Shown here one piece after another: positions 25,100 through 33,110 of a stretch of DNA of 42,925 nucleotides. The first letter of the stretch is position 1; each line of letters opens with the position of its first letter. Location: positions 1-42,925 of the forward strand of contig CAYQZG010000017.1 in NCBI GenBank assembly GCA_964421785.1. The letters are read 5' to 3'. The notes under the pieces were generated by a model. The model had not been told where the DNA came from. It worked only from the letters and a program-made list of their open reading frames with translations, and did no database searches. The position numbers and the translations under genes are program-made. The DNA is from SKLM01 sp964421785 (GTDB lineage Bacteria > Chloroflexota > Anaerolineae > B4-G1).

Positions 25100-25167
25100 G
25101 GCAGGACACAAGTCACGTTGTCGTGATAGTCAGATTCACCCAAAAGTAGCAGAATGGAGGTGCTACA

Positions 25168-26154
25168 GTGTTCAAGGATGAGACACCGGGGATAAACGCC
25201 ACCCCTAGGATCCTCGTGACCGGTGCCGTCGGTCAGATTGGCTCCGAGTTGACGATGGCGCTGAGGGAGCGGTACGGGGGCGAGAACGTGGTCGCTGCTG
25301 GCCACAAGACCGAACCTGATCCAGAGCTCCGTGATTCGGGCCCGTTCGTGACCATCTACGCAACCCGACCGGAGACCATAGAGGAGGTGATGGACGAGTA
25401 CCAGATCAATACGATCTATCATCTGGCAGCGATTCTTTCCGCAAGTGGCGAGAAGAATCCTCAGCTGGCCTGGCGAGTGAATCTCGACGGTTTGTACACC
25501 ATGCTCGAAATTGCTCGGGACCACGATGTGGCTCAGGTTTTCTGGCCCAGCTCTATTGCCGCCTTCGGACCAGACACTCCCAAGGAAAACACGCCCCAAG
25601 AGACGATCCTGCGGCCGACGACTATGTACGGCTTGACGAAGGTGGCGGGCGAGTTGCTCTGCAACTACTACGTCGAGCGTTACGGGCTGGACGTGCGCGG
25701 TGTACGCTTTCCAGGCATCATCAGCAGCGAGACGTTGCCCGGCGGCGGCACGACCGATTACGCCGTGGAGATCTTCTACGAGGCGCTGAAGCATCAACGG
25801 TACACCTGTTTCCTGGAGAGGGATACAGTCCTACCAATGATGTACATGCCCGATTGCATCCGAGCGACGCTCACGTTGATGGATGCACCATTTGACCAGC
25901 TCGAGCACCACGCTGACTTCAACCTGGCCGGTTTGAGCTTCTCACCGGCGGAGCTGGCAGCAGAGATCAAGAAGCACCTTCCAGCCTTCGAGATCACCTA
26001 TGAGCCCGACTACCGTCAGGAAATCGCGGATTCGTGGCCTCGCACGATCGATGACAGCGCTGCGCGGGAAGAGTGGGGTTGGCAGCCGGAATACGACCTC
26101 CCGGCGATGGTCGAGGATATGCTGGCAAGATTACGAAAGAGGCTGAAAGACTGA
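25168..26154 (+). CDS. L-threonine 3-dehydrogenase, SDR (epimerase-like) type
   Basis: This 328-residue extended short-chain dehydrogenase has a Rossmann motif TGAVGQIGSEL (18-28) and the catalytic pair Y154-x3-K158 in MYGLTKVAGE. S128-S129 in WPSSIAAFG supplies the third active-site residue. The GxVGQIG motif, RFPGIIS and PGGGTTDYAVEIFYEAL segments match SDR-type threonine dehydrogenases rather than UDP-sugar epimerases. It oxidises L-threonine to 2-amino-3-ketobutyrate with NAD. The next gene, KBL, uses that product, which strongly supports the call. It starts at GTG 25168 with GGAGG eight bases upstream. It is unrelated in sequence to the zinc-dependent E. coli Tdh. Confidence 0.88.
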   Translation: MFKDETPGINATPRILVTGAVGQIGSELTMALRERYGGENVVAAGHKTEPDPELRDSGPFVTIYATRPETIEEVMDEYQINTIYHLAAILSASGEKNPQLAWRVNLDGLYTMLEIARDHDVAQVFWPSSIAAFGPDTPKENTPQETILRPTTMYGLTKVAGELLCNYYVERYGLDVRGVRFPGIISSETLPGGGTTDYAVEIFYEALKHQRYTCFLERDTVLPMMYMPDCIRATLTLMDAPFDQLEHHADFNLAGLSFSPAELAAEIKKHLPAFEITYEPDYRQEIADSWPRTIDDSAAREEWGWQPEYDLPAMVEDMLARLRKRLKD

Positions 26155-26239
26155 GCGGCGTCTGCAGGGAGGACATGGACCCTAGGACATAGGACGTCAG
26201 ACATCAGATATTGGCTCTACTGAAGAAAGGTGCTCTGAG

Positions 26240-26256
26240 CCCCGTCTCGGGGCGAT
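26240..26256 (+). repeat. Perfect GC-rich hairpin between tdh and kbl
   Basis: GCCCCG and CGGGGC flank TCT, a 6-bp perfect stem within the 181-base gap. No T-run follows, so it is not a clear terminator. Upstream (26170-26205) lie imperfect short repeats of GGACAT/GGAC. Confidence 0.4.
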
Positions 26257-26335
26257 TTGCCAGCCCAGGGACGGGTTCGTGAGCTTCTTTCAGGAGACCC
26301 AGATATTAAGACGCGAAAAATAGGAGGCTAAGAGA

Positions 26336-27538
26336 ATGGCAGTCGAAAGAGATCCAATAAGCTATCTCGGTGAAGAGTATGAACGACTCAAACAGCAAGG
26401 TCTGACCTGGGAGCCGCGAGAACTGCAAGGGCCCAGCAAACCTATCTCAGTTGTCGAGGGTAGAGAGGTCGTCGTGATGTGCTCAAACAACTACCTCAAC
26501 CTATCCACGCATCCGAAAGTCGTTGAGGCCATGGTCGAGGCCACCAAGCGATACGGAGCAGGCGCCGGCAGCGACCGCTCTATCGCGGGCGACACATCCC
26601 TGCATCGAGAACTGGATGAACGATTGGCAGCGTTCAAGGGGGCACCGGCCTCGCTTACCTTTCAGACCGGTTTCATGACGAATCAGGGCGTCCTGTCGCA
26701 GCTCGCCGGCAAGGGCGACCTCTACGTCTCCGACGCGCTCAACCACGGCTCGATCATCGATGGGATACGGTTGACGAAAGCGGATAAGGCAATCTACAAA
26801 CACAAGGACGTCGACGATCTGAAGCGCATTATGGAGGAGGCGGAAACCCACCAGCCACCCTACGGACATATCTGGATCGTTACCGATGGGGTCTTCAGCA
26901 TGGACGGCGACCTGGCGCCGCTGCCGGCCATTGCCGAGATCGCCGCGGAACATGGCGCGGGCGTATACGTCGACGATGCCCACGGCGAGGGGGTCTTGGG
27001 CAAGGGAGGACGCGGTATCGTCAACCATTTCGATCTAACGCGCGACCAGGTGCACGCCGAGATGGGGACGTTCTCCAAGGCCTTCGGCATCGTGGGGGGG
27101 CACCTCAGTGGCAGCGAAGCACTGATCAAGTTCGCGATGAACAAGTCGCGCACCTGGTTGCTCAGCGGGGCGCTTCCACCCAGCGTGGCCGCGGCGACCA
27201 TCGCTGCCATCGACGTGATGGAATCCAACCCCGAGCGGGTAGAGCGGGTCTGGGAAAACCGCGAGTATTTCCTGGATGAGATGAAGGCGCTCGGCTTCGA
27301 CACCGGCCACAGCGAGACGCCCATCGTGCCTATCATGTGCGGCGACAGCAAGACGGCGAAGAAGCTGGCGGACTTCGTCTGGCAGGAGGGGATCTACGTG
27401 CTGGCCATCGTCTACCCGATGGTGGCGCGCGGCAAGGCCAGGATCAGGGTCCAGCTCTGCTCGGAGCATACTGAGGATCAGCTGGACAGGGCCATTGAAG
27501 CTTTCAAGAAGGGAGGGCAGAGACTGGGGTTGATCTAG
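26336..27538 (+). CDS. kbl: Glycine C-acetyltransferase (2-amino-3-ketobutyrate CoA ligase)
   Basis: This 400-residue PLP enzyme of the alpha-oxoamine synthase family cleaves 2-amino-3-ketobutyrate with CoA to glycine and acetyl-CoA. Markers are NNYLNLSTHP near residue 51, GSDRSIAGDTSLHRELDE, VDDAHGEGVLG (212-222) and the PLP lysine K248 in GTFSKAFG. The paired dehydrogenase upstream separates this call from the close relatives BioF, HemA and serine palmitoyltransferase. ATG 26336 has AGGAGG nine bases before it. A hairpin (27539-27561) follows the stop. Confidence 0.93.
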   Translation: MAVERDPISYLGEEYERLKQQGLTWEPRELQGPSKPISVVEGREVVVMCSNNYLNLSTHPKVVEAMVEATKRYGAGAGSDRSIAGDTSLHRELDERLAAFKGAPASLTFQTGFMTNQGVLSQLAGKGDLYVSDALNHGSIIDGIRLTKADKAIYKHKDVDDLKRIMEEAETHQPPYGHIWIVTDGVFSMDGDLAPLPAIAEIAAEHGAGVYVDDAHGEGVLGKGGRGIVNHFDLTRDQVHAEMGTFSKAFGIVGGHLSGSEALIKFAMNKSRTWLLSGALPPSVAAATIAAIDVMESNPERVERVWENREYFLDEMKALGFDTGHSETPIVPIMCGDSKTAKKLADFVWQEGIYVLAIVYPMVARGKARIRVQLCSEHTEDQLDRAIEAFKKGGQRLGLI

Positions 27539-27561
27539 CCGCTGCGCTTCCCTTTCAGCGG
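27539..27561 (+). terminator. Hairpin after kbl, related to the TTCGCTTCCC repeat
   Basis: CCGCTG (27539-27544) and CAGCGG (27556-27561) form a perfect 6-bp stem directly after the stop codon. The loop reads CGCTTCCCTTT, as in the block at 33123-33133. There is no long T-run on the 3' side, so it is a weak terminator candidate. Confidence 0.4.
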
Positions 27562-27588
27562 GAGCTGGTCAATCTGAAACTAGATAGC

Positions 27589-27616
27589 TTGACAGTTGAT
27601 CAGAAGTCAGTATAAT
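27589..27616 (+). promoter_or_regulatory. Consensus sigma-70 promoter of the FMN-riboswitch operon
   Basis: TTGACA (27589-27594), 16 bases, TATAAT (27611-27616). Both hexamers match consensus perfectly. Transcription would begin near 27623, about 15 bases before the aptamer. Confidence 0.85.
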
Positions 27617-27637
27617 CCAGTGCTGAAAGTTAAATAC

Positions 27638-27839
27638 ATCTTCGGGGCAGGGTGTAATCCCCGACCGGCGGTAAGGCGTCGCTTTGCTTACCTTTAGTGA
27701 GAAGGGTGAGCCAACAGTGCGCCGAGCCCGCGAGCCGCGTAGGCGGTCGATCCGGTGACGATGGAGTCGCCTCCCTCTTATTGGTGGAGCGCAGCCATCC
27801 AGGCCGGGGCCGACGGTGAAAGTCCGGATGGAAGGAGAT
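27638..27839 (+). ncRNA. FMN riboswitch (RFN element) aptamer
   Basis: All conserved blocks of the RFN element are present in order: TTCGGGGCAGGGTG, CCCGACCGGCGGTAA, GAGCCCGCGAGCC, GATCCGGTG, GCCGACGGTGAAAGTCCGG, and GGATGG with a purine-rich end. P1 can form from ATCTTC (27638-27643) and GGAGAT (27834-27839), with one G-U pair. The P5-P6 arms are somewhat long (TCGCCTCCCTCTTATTGGTGG...). The element normally lowers expression of riboflavin synthesis or uptake genes when FMN is abundant. Confidence 0.96.
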
Positions 27840-27873
27840 AAAGAAAGCCGTACATTACGGTGAAGGAACTTGC

Positions 27874-27910
27874 GCCCCGGAGGCTTGATCAGTCTTCGGG
27901 GTTTTCTCTT
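27874..27910 (+). terminator. Riboswitch-controlled intrinsic terminator
   Basis: CCCCGGAG (27875-27882) pairs with CTTCGGGG (27894-27901), an 8-bp stem with one G-U pair. TTTTCTCTTT follows. The left arm GCCCCGG is also complementary to CCGGGGC inside the aptamer (27804-27810). It is complementary to the aptamer's own 5' strand as well, because TCTTCGGGG occurs both at 27639-27647 and 27893-27901. This gives an obvious antiterminator alternative, so control is probably at transcription elongation. Confidence 0.85.
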
Positions 27911-27976
27911 TCCTCTGTTGAGCTTTACCCCGTGGGTGAATCCTCATCTATGGGGTTTTTGTTTGGAGTGCATGGT

Positions 27977-28744
27977 ATGAGCGGAAGACGTCTGTCGCGA
28001 ATTGGATTGGCCTTGCTGAGCCTCAGCCTATTTCTGGTGTTATGGCAGGCGATCGTTTGGCTGGGCGGCTATCCATCCTTTGTCCTGCCCTCGCCGATCA
28101 CAGTGGCGTCTCGCTGGGGCCGCTTGCTGGTCAACGGCACGCTCTGGCTGCATATGAAGGTGACGCTGACCGAGGTGCTGATCGGGTTGGGTCTGGGCAC
28201 GTTAGTAGCAACTGTTCTGGGATACTTGCTGGCACATTCGCCCCTGGTGGAGCAAGTGCTGGCGCCGTTCATCGTCGCCTCTCAATCGGTGCCCACCGTC
28301 GCTATCGCGCCGCTGCTGGTGATCTGGTTCGGGACCGGGATCCTGTCCAAGATCCTGGTCTGTGCTTTGATTGTCTTCTTCCCGATCCTGGTCAACACAG
28401 TGGTCGGCGTGCGAGGCGTGGGAGAGGACCTGCGGGATTTGATGCGCACGCTGGAGGCGGACCGCTGGCAGATGATCTGGATGTTGGAGGTGCCGGCGGC
28501 GTTGCCAACGCTCCTGGGAGGGCTCAAAGTGGGTGCCACACTGGCCGTTATTGGGGCGATAGTCGGGGAGTTCGTTGCGGCCGACCGAGGGTTAGGTTAC
28601 CTGCTGAAGCAGGGGCAGCAGGTCTACGACACCGCGCAGGTGTTTGTCGGTATCGGCACGCTGGTCATCTTGGCACAGATCCTATACGGCATCGTGGCTG
28701 TCGCCGAGCGCGCACTGCTGAGATGGCGGGAGATGGATACGTAA
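27977..28744 (+). CDS. ribX: ABC transporter permease, probable riboflavin uptake (RibX-like)
   Basis: The protein is 255 residues with about six membrane segments and the BPD-type permease core. The cytoplasmic EAA loop reads EADRWQMIWMLEVPAALPTLLGGLKVG. It belongs to the TauC/SsuC/ThiX group. The FMN riboswitch and terminator directly upstream point to riboflavin as the cargo. Homologous ThiXYZ systems carry thiamine precursors, so the riboswitch is the deciding evidence. The frame opens at GTG 27860, but that codon lies before the terminator hairpin. ATG 27977 has TTTGGAG eight bases upstream and begins just before the first membrane helix. Confidence 0.85.
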   Translation: MSGRRLSRIGLALLSLSLFLVLWQAIVWLGGYPSFVLPSPITVASRWGRLLVNGTLWLHMKVTLTEVLIGLGLGTLVATVLGYLLAHSPLVEQVLAPFIVASQSVPTVAIAPLLVIWFGTGILSKILVCALIVFFPILVNTVVGVRGVGEDLRDLMRTLEADRWQMIWMLEVPAALPTLLGGLKVGATLAVIGAIVGEFVAADRGLGYLLKQGQQVYDTAQVFVGIGTLVILAQILYGIVAVAERALLRWREMDT

Positions 28745-28779
28745 CCGGCCTCAAACCGCACGTGTATCATCTCGATTCT

Positions 28780-28800
28780 GGCGTCACGCTCAACGGGAGC
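28780..28800 (+). repeat. Hairpin between permease and binding-protein genes
   Basis: CACGCTC and GAGCGTG flank AACGG, a perfect 7-bp stem in the 97-base gap. There is no T-run. It could slow decay or set the ratio of the two gene products. Confidence 0.45.
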
Positions 28801-28841
28801 GTGGCGATCGCTATGAGAGTCTTGGTAGACAAGGAGAGACA

Positions 28842-29825
28842 ATGACGAGATGGGCTGCTCTTACTATGGTGCTGGTACTGGTCGTTCTGACGGGCTGTGG
28901 GAATCCCGGAAACCCAACCCCCACCGTGGAACCAACCCACATCCGTCTTCCGATGGGCTTCGTCGCCAACGTGCAGTTCGCTCCGTGGTACGTGGCCGTC
29001 GAGCGAGGGTATTTCGCGGAAGAGGGTATCGAGCTTGAGTTCGACTATGGCGACTATGATACCAAGGGCGTTCAGCTGGTGGCCGCTGGTTGGACCCCCT
29101 TTGCCATCGCCAGCGGTGACCAGGTGCTCAAGGCTCGCGCCCAGGGTATGCCGGTCGTCACGTTCGTCAACTGGTGGCGGAGGTTCCCAGTCGCGGTTGT
29201 GGCTCTGGAGGAGAGCGGTATCCAGGGGCCGAGTGACCTGGCGGGGCGAAAAGTAGGCATACCGGAGACATTTGGGGCGGCCAGCTACATTGGCTGGAAG
29301 GCTCTCGTCTCCGCCACCGACTTGGATGAAGAGCGCGTCGATCTCGAGGTGATCGGCTATGCTGCGCTTGAGAACCTCACGGTGGGACGGGTCGAGGCGG
29401 CCGTTGTCTACGCCAACAATGAGCCGGTCCAGCTTGACCAGCGGGGTTATGATACCAATCTCATCCCAGTGGCCGACTATGCCCCCCTCGTATCCAACGG
29501 TGTTATTGCCAGCGAGGAGGTGCTCGAAGAGAGGCCTGAGCTGGCTCGCGCCTTCGCCCGCGCTTTCCTGCGGGGGTTGGAGGAGACGCTGAACGACCCG
29601 GATGCCGCCTTCACTGTCTGCAAAGACTACGTCGATGGCCTTGAGGAGAACGAGGAGATACAGCGGGCGGTCTTGGAGGCATCTTTGGATTATTGGCGCG
29701 GCGAGCCACTGGGCAGGTCGAATCCAGAGGCATGGGAGAATACACTTGCGGTGATGGCCCGTGCCGATCTGTTGGAGGGCAACCTCGATTCAGAGCAAGC
29801 TTTCACAAATGCGTTCCTGCCGTAG
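28842..29825 (+). CDS. ribY: ABC transporter substrate-binding lipoprotein, NMT1/THI5-like (RibY-like)
   Basis: The protein is 327 residues. The signal peptide ends in lipobox VLTGC (cysteine near residue 19), followed by a Pro/Thr spacer. The NMT1/THI5 fold is clear from GFVANVQFAPWYVAVERGYF, EEGIELEFDYGDYD, LVAAGWTPFAIASGDQVL, and later GRKVGIPETFGAASYIG and VVYANNEP. In this family such proteins bind thiamine pyrimidines, riboflavin or other small heterocycles. Riboflavin is inferred from the riboswitch. ATG 28842 has GGAGAG four bases upstream. Confidence 0.88.
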   Translation: MTRWAALTMVLVLVVLTGCGNPGNPTPTVEPTHIRLPMGFVANVQFAPWYVAVERGYFAEEGIELEFDYGDYDTKGVQLVAAGWTPFAIASGDQVLKARAQGMPVVTFVNWWRRFPVAVVALEESGIQGPSDLAGRKVGIPETFGAASYIGWKALVSATDLDEERVDLEVIGYAALENLTVGRVEAAVVYANNEPVQLDQRGYDTNLIPVADYAPLVSNGVIASEEVLEERPELARAFARAFLRGLEETLNDPDAAFTVCKDYVDGLEENEEIQRAVLEASLDYWRGEPLGRSNPEAWENTLAVMARADLLEGNLDSEQAFTNAFLP

Positions 29826-29828
29826 CTT

Positions 29829-30629
29829 ATGTCCATGGGAAATCCTCTCCTGACGGTTCATAACGTCGACAAGTCCTATCGGCGCCCCGATGGCCTTCTG
29901 CCGGTGCTGGACGAGGTCTCGTTCCAGGTACAAGAACGAGAGTTTCTGTGCCTGGTAGGAGCTTCCGGTTGCGGCAAGACGACGTTGCTCAAGCTGATCG
30001 CCGGTCTGGAACTACCGACAGCCGGGTCGATCTATCTCGCCGGCGAGGAGGTCGATCGACCCAGCCGCCGTGCCGGCTTCGTCTTTCAGGAGCCCACGCT
30101 GATGGCCTGGCGTACGGTGAGAGCCAACGTGACCCTGCCACTGGAGCTGAATGGCTGCAGCAAGAAACAGGCCCAGGAAAAGGCGGATGGGCTGCTCGAC
30201 CTGGTCGGGCTCATGGGCTTCGAGGACGCTCATCCAGCCCAGCTTTCCGGCGGTATGGCGCAACGCGTGGCGCTGGCTCGGGCCCTCGTGCACGATCCCC
30301 CGCTTCTCTTGCTCGACGAGCCCTTTGGCGCGTTGGACGCGTTGACTCGGGAGCGGATGGGGCGGGAATTGCTGCGCATCTGGCAGGCGGCCCGGGGACG
30401 AGCTGGGAAGACCGTGGTGATGGTGACACATTCTGTGCCGGAGGCCGTCTACCTGGCCGATCGCGTGTTGGTGCTTGGGCCGCGTCCCGCTTCCATTGTC
30501 GCGGAGGTACCGGTTGACCTGCCGCGTCCACGAACGCAGACGGTACGGGAGGCGCCGGCGTGTAGCTTGGTGGCTCAGCGCGTACGAGAGGCACTCGGCC
30601 CGGTTGGCGGACGAGTGGCACCGTTGTGA
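29829..30629 (+). CDS. ABC transporter ATP-binding protein, partner of RibXY-like system
   Basis: This 266-residue nitrate/taurine-type ATPase has Walker A GASGCGKTT (about 43-51), the Q-loop in FVFQEPTLMAW, signature LSGGMAQRVALARAL, Walker B LLLLDEPFGALD, and H-switch VMVTHSVPEAV. Its ATG is 3 bases after the binding-protein stop, with no strong ribosome binding site, so it is probably translationally coupled. It completes the permease/binding-protein/ATPase set. An ATPase is not always encoded beside ribXY elsewhere. Confidence 0.92.
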   Translation: MSMGNPLLTVHNVDKSYRRPDGLLPVLDEVSFQVQEREFLCLVGASGCGKTTLLKLIAGLELPTAGSIYLAGEEVDRPSRRAGFVFQEPTLMAWRTVRANVTLPLELNGCSKKQAQEKADGLLDLVGLMGFEDAHPAQLSGGMAQRVALARALVHDPPLLLLDEPFGALDALTRERMGRELLRIWQAARGRAGKTVVMVTHSVPEAVYLADRVLVLGPRPASIVAEVPVDLPRPRTQTVREAPACSLVAQRVREALGPVGGRVAPL

Positions 30630-30700
30630 ACAGACTGTGCCGGCTCAGCCTCGGCGAAGCCTAATCTCGTCGCCTTCTACACATTTTGGACGGCCCAGGG

Positions 30701-30706
30701 TATAAT
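30701..30706 (+). promoter_or_regulatory. Possible -10 box upstream of the APC permease
   Basis: A perfect TATAAT lies 127 bases before the permease start. No good -35 stands 16-18 bases upstream (TACACA at 30678-30683 is the best). Partial homology to the gap-pgk hairpin follows at 30721-30742. Confidence 0.4.
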
Positions 30707-30720
30707 CCCCTCACGCGCCG

Positions 30721-30742
30721 CCATGAACAGATGGTGCTGGAT
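30721..30742 (+). repeat. Partial copy of the CATGAACAGA..GTGCTGGAT element
   Basis: CATGAACAGATGGTGCTGGAT matches the loop and right arm of the large hairpin at 35859-35895. The left arm is not preserved here. Confidence 0.5.
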
Positions 30743-30832
30743 GCTTGCCCACGTCAGGCAAGATTCTTCTCATCCACCCCCGCGGCAGGCAGGGGGATAC
30801 GTTGATTCATTGCTGACCCAAGGAGACCGTCT

Positions 30833-33061
30833 ATGGCGAAAAAGGAGCTGGTACGCACACTAGGCCTCACCGAAATCGTTATGTTGGGCATCGGCGGAAC
30901 GATGGGCGCGGGGGTGTTCGTGCTCACCGGGCACGCAGCGGGGATGGTTGGCCCTGCAGTGATCCTTGTCTTCCTCCTCGCCGCGCTTCAGTCGCTCCCC
31001 AATGCCCTCTCCTATGCCGAGTTAGCGTCTACCTTTCCTGTTGCCGGCGGCGGCTATGCATACATTAGCAAAGCGACGAAGGGTATCCTGCCCTTCAGCG
31101 TGGGATGGGTGAGCTGGTTCAGCAGCCTGGTCTACTCAGCCCTGGCGTCGGTCGGCGCGGCCTACTCTTTGAAGCTCTTCCTGCCCTTCCTGCCCGTCAG
31201 GCTGACCGCACTGGTGCTCATCGTGCTCTTCACTGTCAACAGTATTCGTGGAAGTGAGGAGGCGGGACGCACGCAAGTGATCTTGGCCGCCGTACTGCTG
31301 ACGTCGCTGGCCGCTTTCGTGATCGCAAGCTTTGTCTTCCCCGGAGGCTTCACCTGGGCCGAGTTCTACAAAGACAGCGGCTTCTTCATCCACGAAGGGT
31401 TCTTGAACAACATGGCCCACATCTTCAAGACGCTCACGTTGGTGAACGTCCTTTTTGTGGGATACGAGGTGATCGCCACCACCGCCGAGGAGGCCAAGAA
31501 TCCAGGGCGCAACATCCCGATTGCCACTGTGGGCACGATCTTCGTCTGCGCCATCGTCTACTGCGCCATCACCTTTGCAGCCTTGGGTATCATCTCAGCC
31601 AAGAAGCTAGGGCTATCCTCCACCCCCCTCTCCGACGCCGCGGCTCGCTTGGGACCTTGGGGATCGCCAGCGATGGGAGTGGCCGGGCTGATCGCTACCC
31701 TTACCTCCTTGAACACCGCTATGATCAGCTCGGCCCGTGTGGCACTGGCGTTGAGTCGCGACGGATACTTGCCGGATTTCCTTTCGCGGATTCATCCTCG
31801 TCTCAAGACCCCGGTACCGGCCATCTTGCTGACTGGTGGACTGATCGGCGCGGCGGCAATGTCTGGTGACGAGGTGTTCCTCGGCTACGTCTCTAACTTC
31901 GGCTACATGTTTGTGGTTTTCTTCACTAACGTCTCCCTTATCCTGCTACGTCGCAAGTTACCCGACCAAAAACGCCCATTCCGCACGCCCTGGTACCCCG
32001 TGATGCCGATTCTGGGCTGCCTGGGGATCATCGTTGTGGAGGTGTTCACGGCGCATAATGCGCTGTACGTGGGATTGGGCTTGATCGCCATTGGGCTGGT
32101 CGTCTACCAGCTGAGGAGACCTGTAGAGCGAGCTGTAAGGGTGACAGCTCAGACGGTGGAAGCTGCCCGCCGTGAGATCCTGGTGCCGGTTGCCAATCCA
32201 ATGACGGCTGAGAGCCTGATGAAGATGGCCGTCATCTTGGGACAGGCACGTGAGGAGGTCACCCTTGCGGCCCTCTCCGTGGTCAAGGTTCCTGGGGCAA
32301 CCCCCTTGGAGCTTGCTCAGGAGATGCTGGATCGCCAGGAGAACGGGAGGAAGGCTCTACTGGAGCGCGTTGCCAACTACGCCCACAAGCAGGGCGTACC
32401 CGTGCGCACCTTGCTGCGGGCCTCGCGCGGGAACTCGTCCGGCATCTTGGGTGTGGCCGAGGCTCGGGGCGGCATAGGTCTGATACTCATGGGCTGGCGC
32501 GGTCAGCTGTCCACGACACGAGTGTCCGGCAGTGTGGTAAAAGACGTCGTCCACGGCGCACCCTGTGACGTGGCGGTGCTTCGCGATCGAGGCGTGATGA
32601 AGGAGGATCTCAGCCATATCCTGGTTCCCATCGGCGGTGGCCCACACGCCCGCCTGGCCCTAAGATTGGCGTGGGATATCATCAAAGCAACCGGAGGGAC
32701 GTTGACACTGACCCGTATCTTCCCCGAACCGGAGGATGTCTGTGAAGTGGAGCTGGATGTCCTGCATCAGCTGGTTGAAGATGAGCTAGGAGAGATACCC
32801 GAGGAGATTGTCTTCCGCCTGAAATGCAGGGAATCGGTGGTGGAGGGCATTCTTGAAGAAGCCATTGAAGCCGCAGAAGACTATGATTTGATCGTTATTG
32901 GCGCTTCAGAGGAATGGTTCTTGAGGAACCTGCTCTTTGGTTCGATCCCTGACCGGATCGCGGATAGCGTCTCCAGCTCGGTCCTGATGGTGCGGAAGTA
33001 CGAGCCCGCGCCGATCTCTTGGTTCCGCAGGGCGGTCAAGCAAATAGGCATAGCTCAATGA
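30833..33061 (+). CDS. APC-family amino acid permease fused to two universal-stress (USP) domains
   Basis: The protein is 742 residues. Residues 1 to about 430 form a 12-helix APC permease. It begins LGLTEIVMLGIGGTMGAGVFVLTG, the unwound first helix with the substrate-binding GxG motif. The cytoplasmic tail from about 445 holds two USP domains (about 445-585 and 590-730). The second ends VIGASEEWFLRNLLFGSIPDRIADS, close to the ATP-binding G-x2-G-x9-G-S/T pattern. The substrate is unknown; related permeases carry amino acids or polyamines. ATG 30833 has AAGGAG upstream. The terminator at 33111-33134 follows. Confidence 0.9.
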   Translation: MAKKELVRTLGLTEIVMLGIGGTMGAGVFVLTGHAAGMVGPAVILVFLLAALQSLPNALSYAELASTFPVAGGGYAYISKATKGILPFSVGWVSWFSSLVYSALASVGAAYSLKLFLPFLPVRLTALVLIVLFTVNSIRGSEEAGRTQVILAAVLLTSLAAFVIASFVFPGGFTWAEFYKDSGFFIHEGFLNNMAHIFKTLTLVNVLFVGYEVIATTAEEAKNPGRNIPIATVGTIFVCAIVYCAITFAALGIISAKKLGLSSTPLSDAAARLGPWGSPAMGVAGLIATLTSLNTAMISSARVALALSRDGYLPDFLSRIHPRLKTPVPAILLTGGLIGAAAMSGDEVFLGYVSNFGYMFVVFFTNVSLILLRRKLPDQKRPFRTPWYPVMPILGCLGIIVVEVFTAHNALYVGLGLIAIGLVVYQLRRPVERAVRVTAQTVEAARREILVPVANPMTAESLMKMAVILGQAREEVTLAALSVVKVPGATPLELAQEMLDRQENGRKALLERVANYAHKQGVPVRTLLRASRGNSSGILGVAEARGGIGLILMGWRGQLSTTRVSGSVVKDVVHGAPCDVAVLRDRGVMKEDLSHILVPIGGGPHARLALRLAWDIIKATGGTLTLTRIFPEPEDVCEVELDVLHQLVEDELGEIPEEIVFRLKCRESVVEGILEEAIEAAEDYDLIVIGASEEWFLRNLLFGSIPDRIADSVSSSVLMVRKYEPAPISWFRRAVKQIGIAQ

Positions 33062-33110
33062 GGATTCACCATCGAATTCGTTTGCGAAGATGACTCGACC
33101 GTCGACGGAC

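Larger units (their letters stand above)
24818..25167. other. Intergenic region with divergent promoters and two palindromes
   Basis: This 350-base strand-switch region lies between the galactosidase (leftward) and threonine dehydrogenase (rightward). It holds two overlapping back-to-back promoters (24853-24902). In the roughly 260-base rightward leader there are two AGACTTC palindromes. I see no convincing gene in it; the long minus-strand ORF at 24922-25797 is a shadow of the dehydrogenase. Confidence 0.8.

Noticed and set aside
24922..25797. 291-residue minus-strand ORF
   Set aside because: It covers the tdh start and shows no domain; the plus-strand dehydrogenase is unambiguous.
27860..27976. 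N-terminal extension of the RibX-like permease from GTG 27860
   Set aside because: It would be translated through the riboswitch terminator hairpin; ATG 27977 has a better site and matches the start of the first helix.
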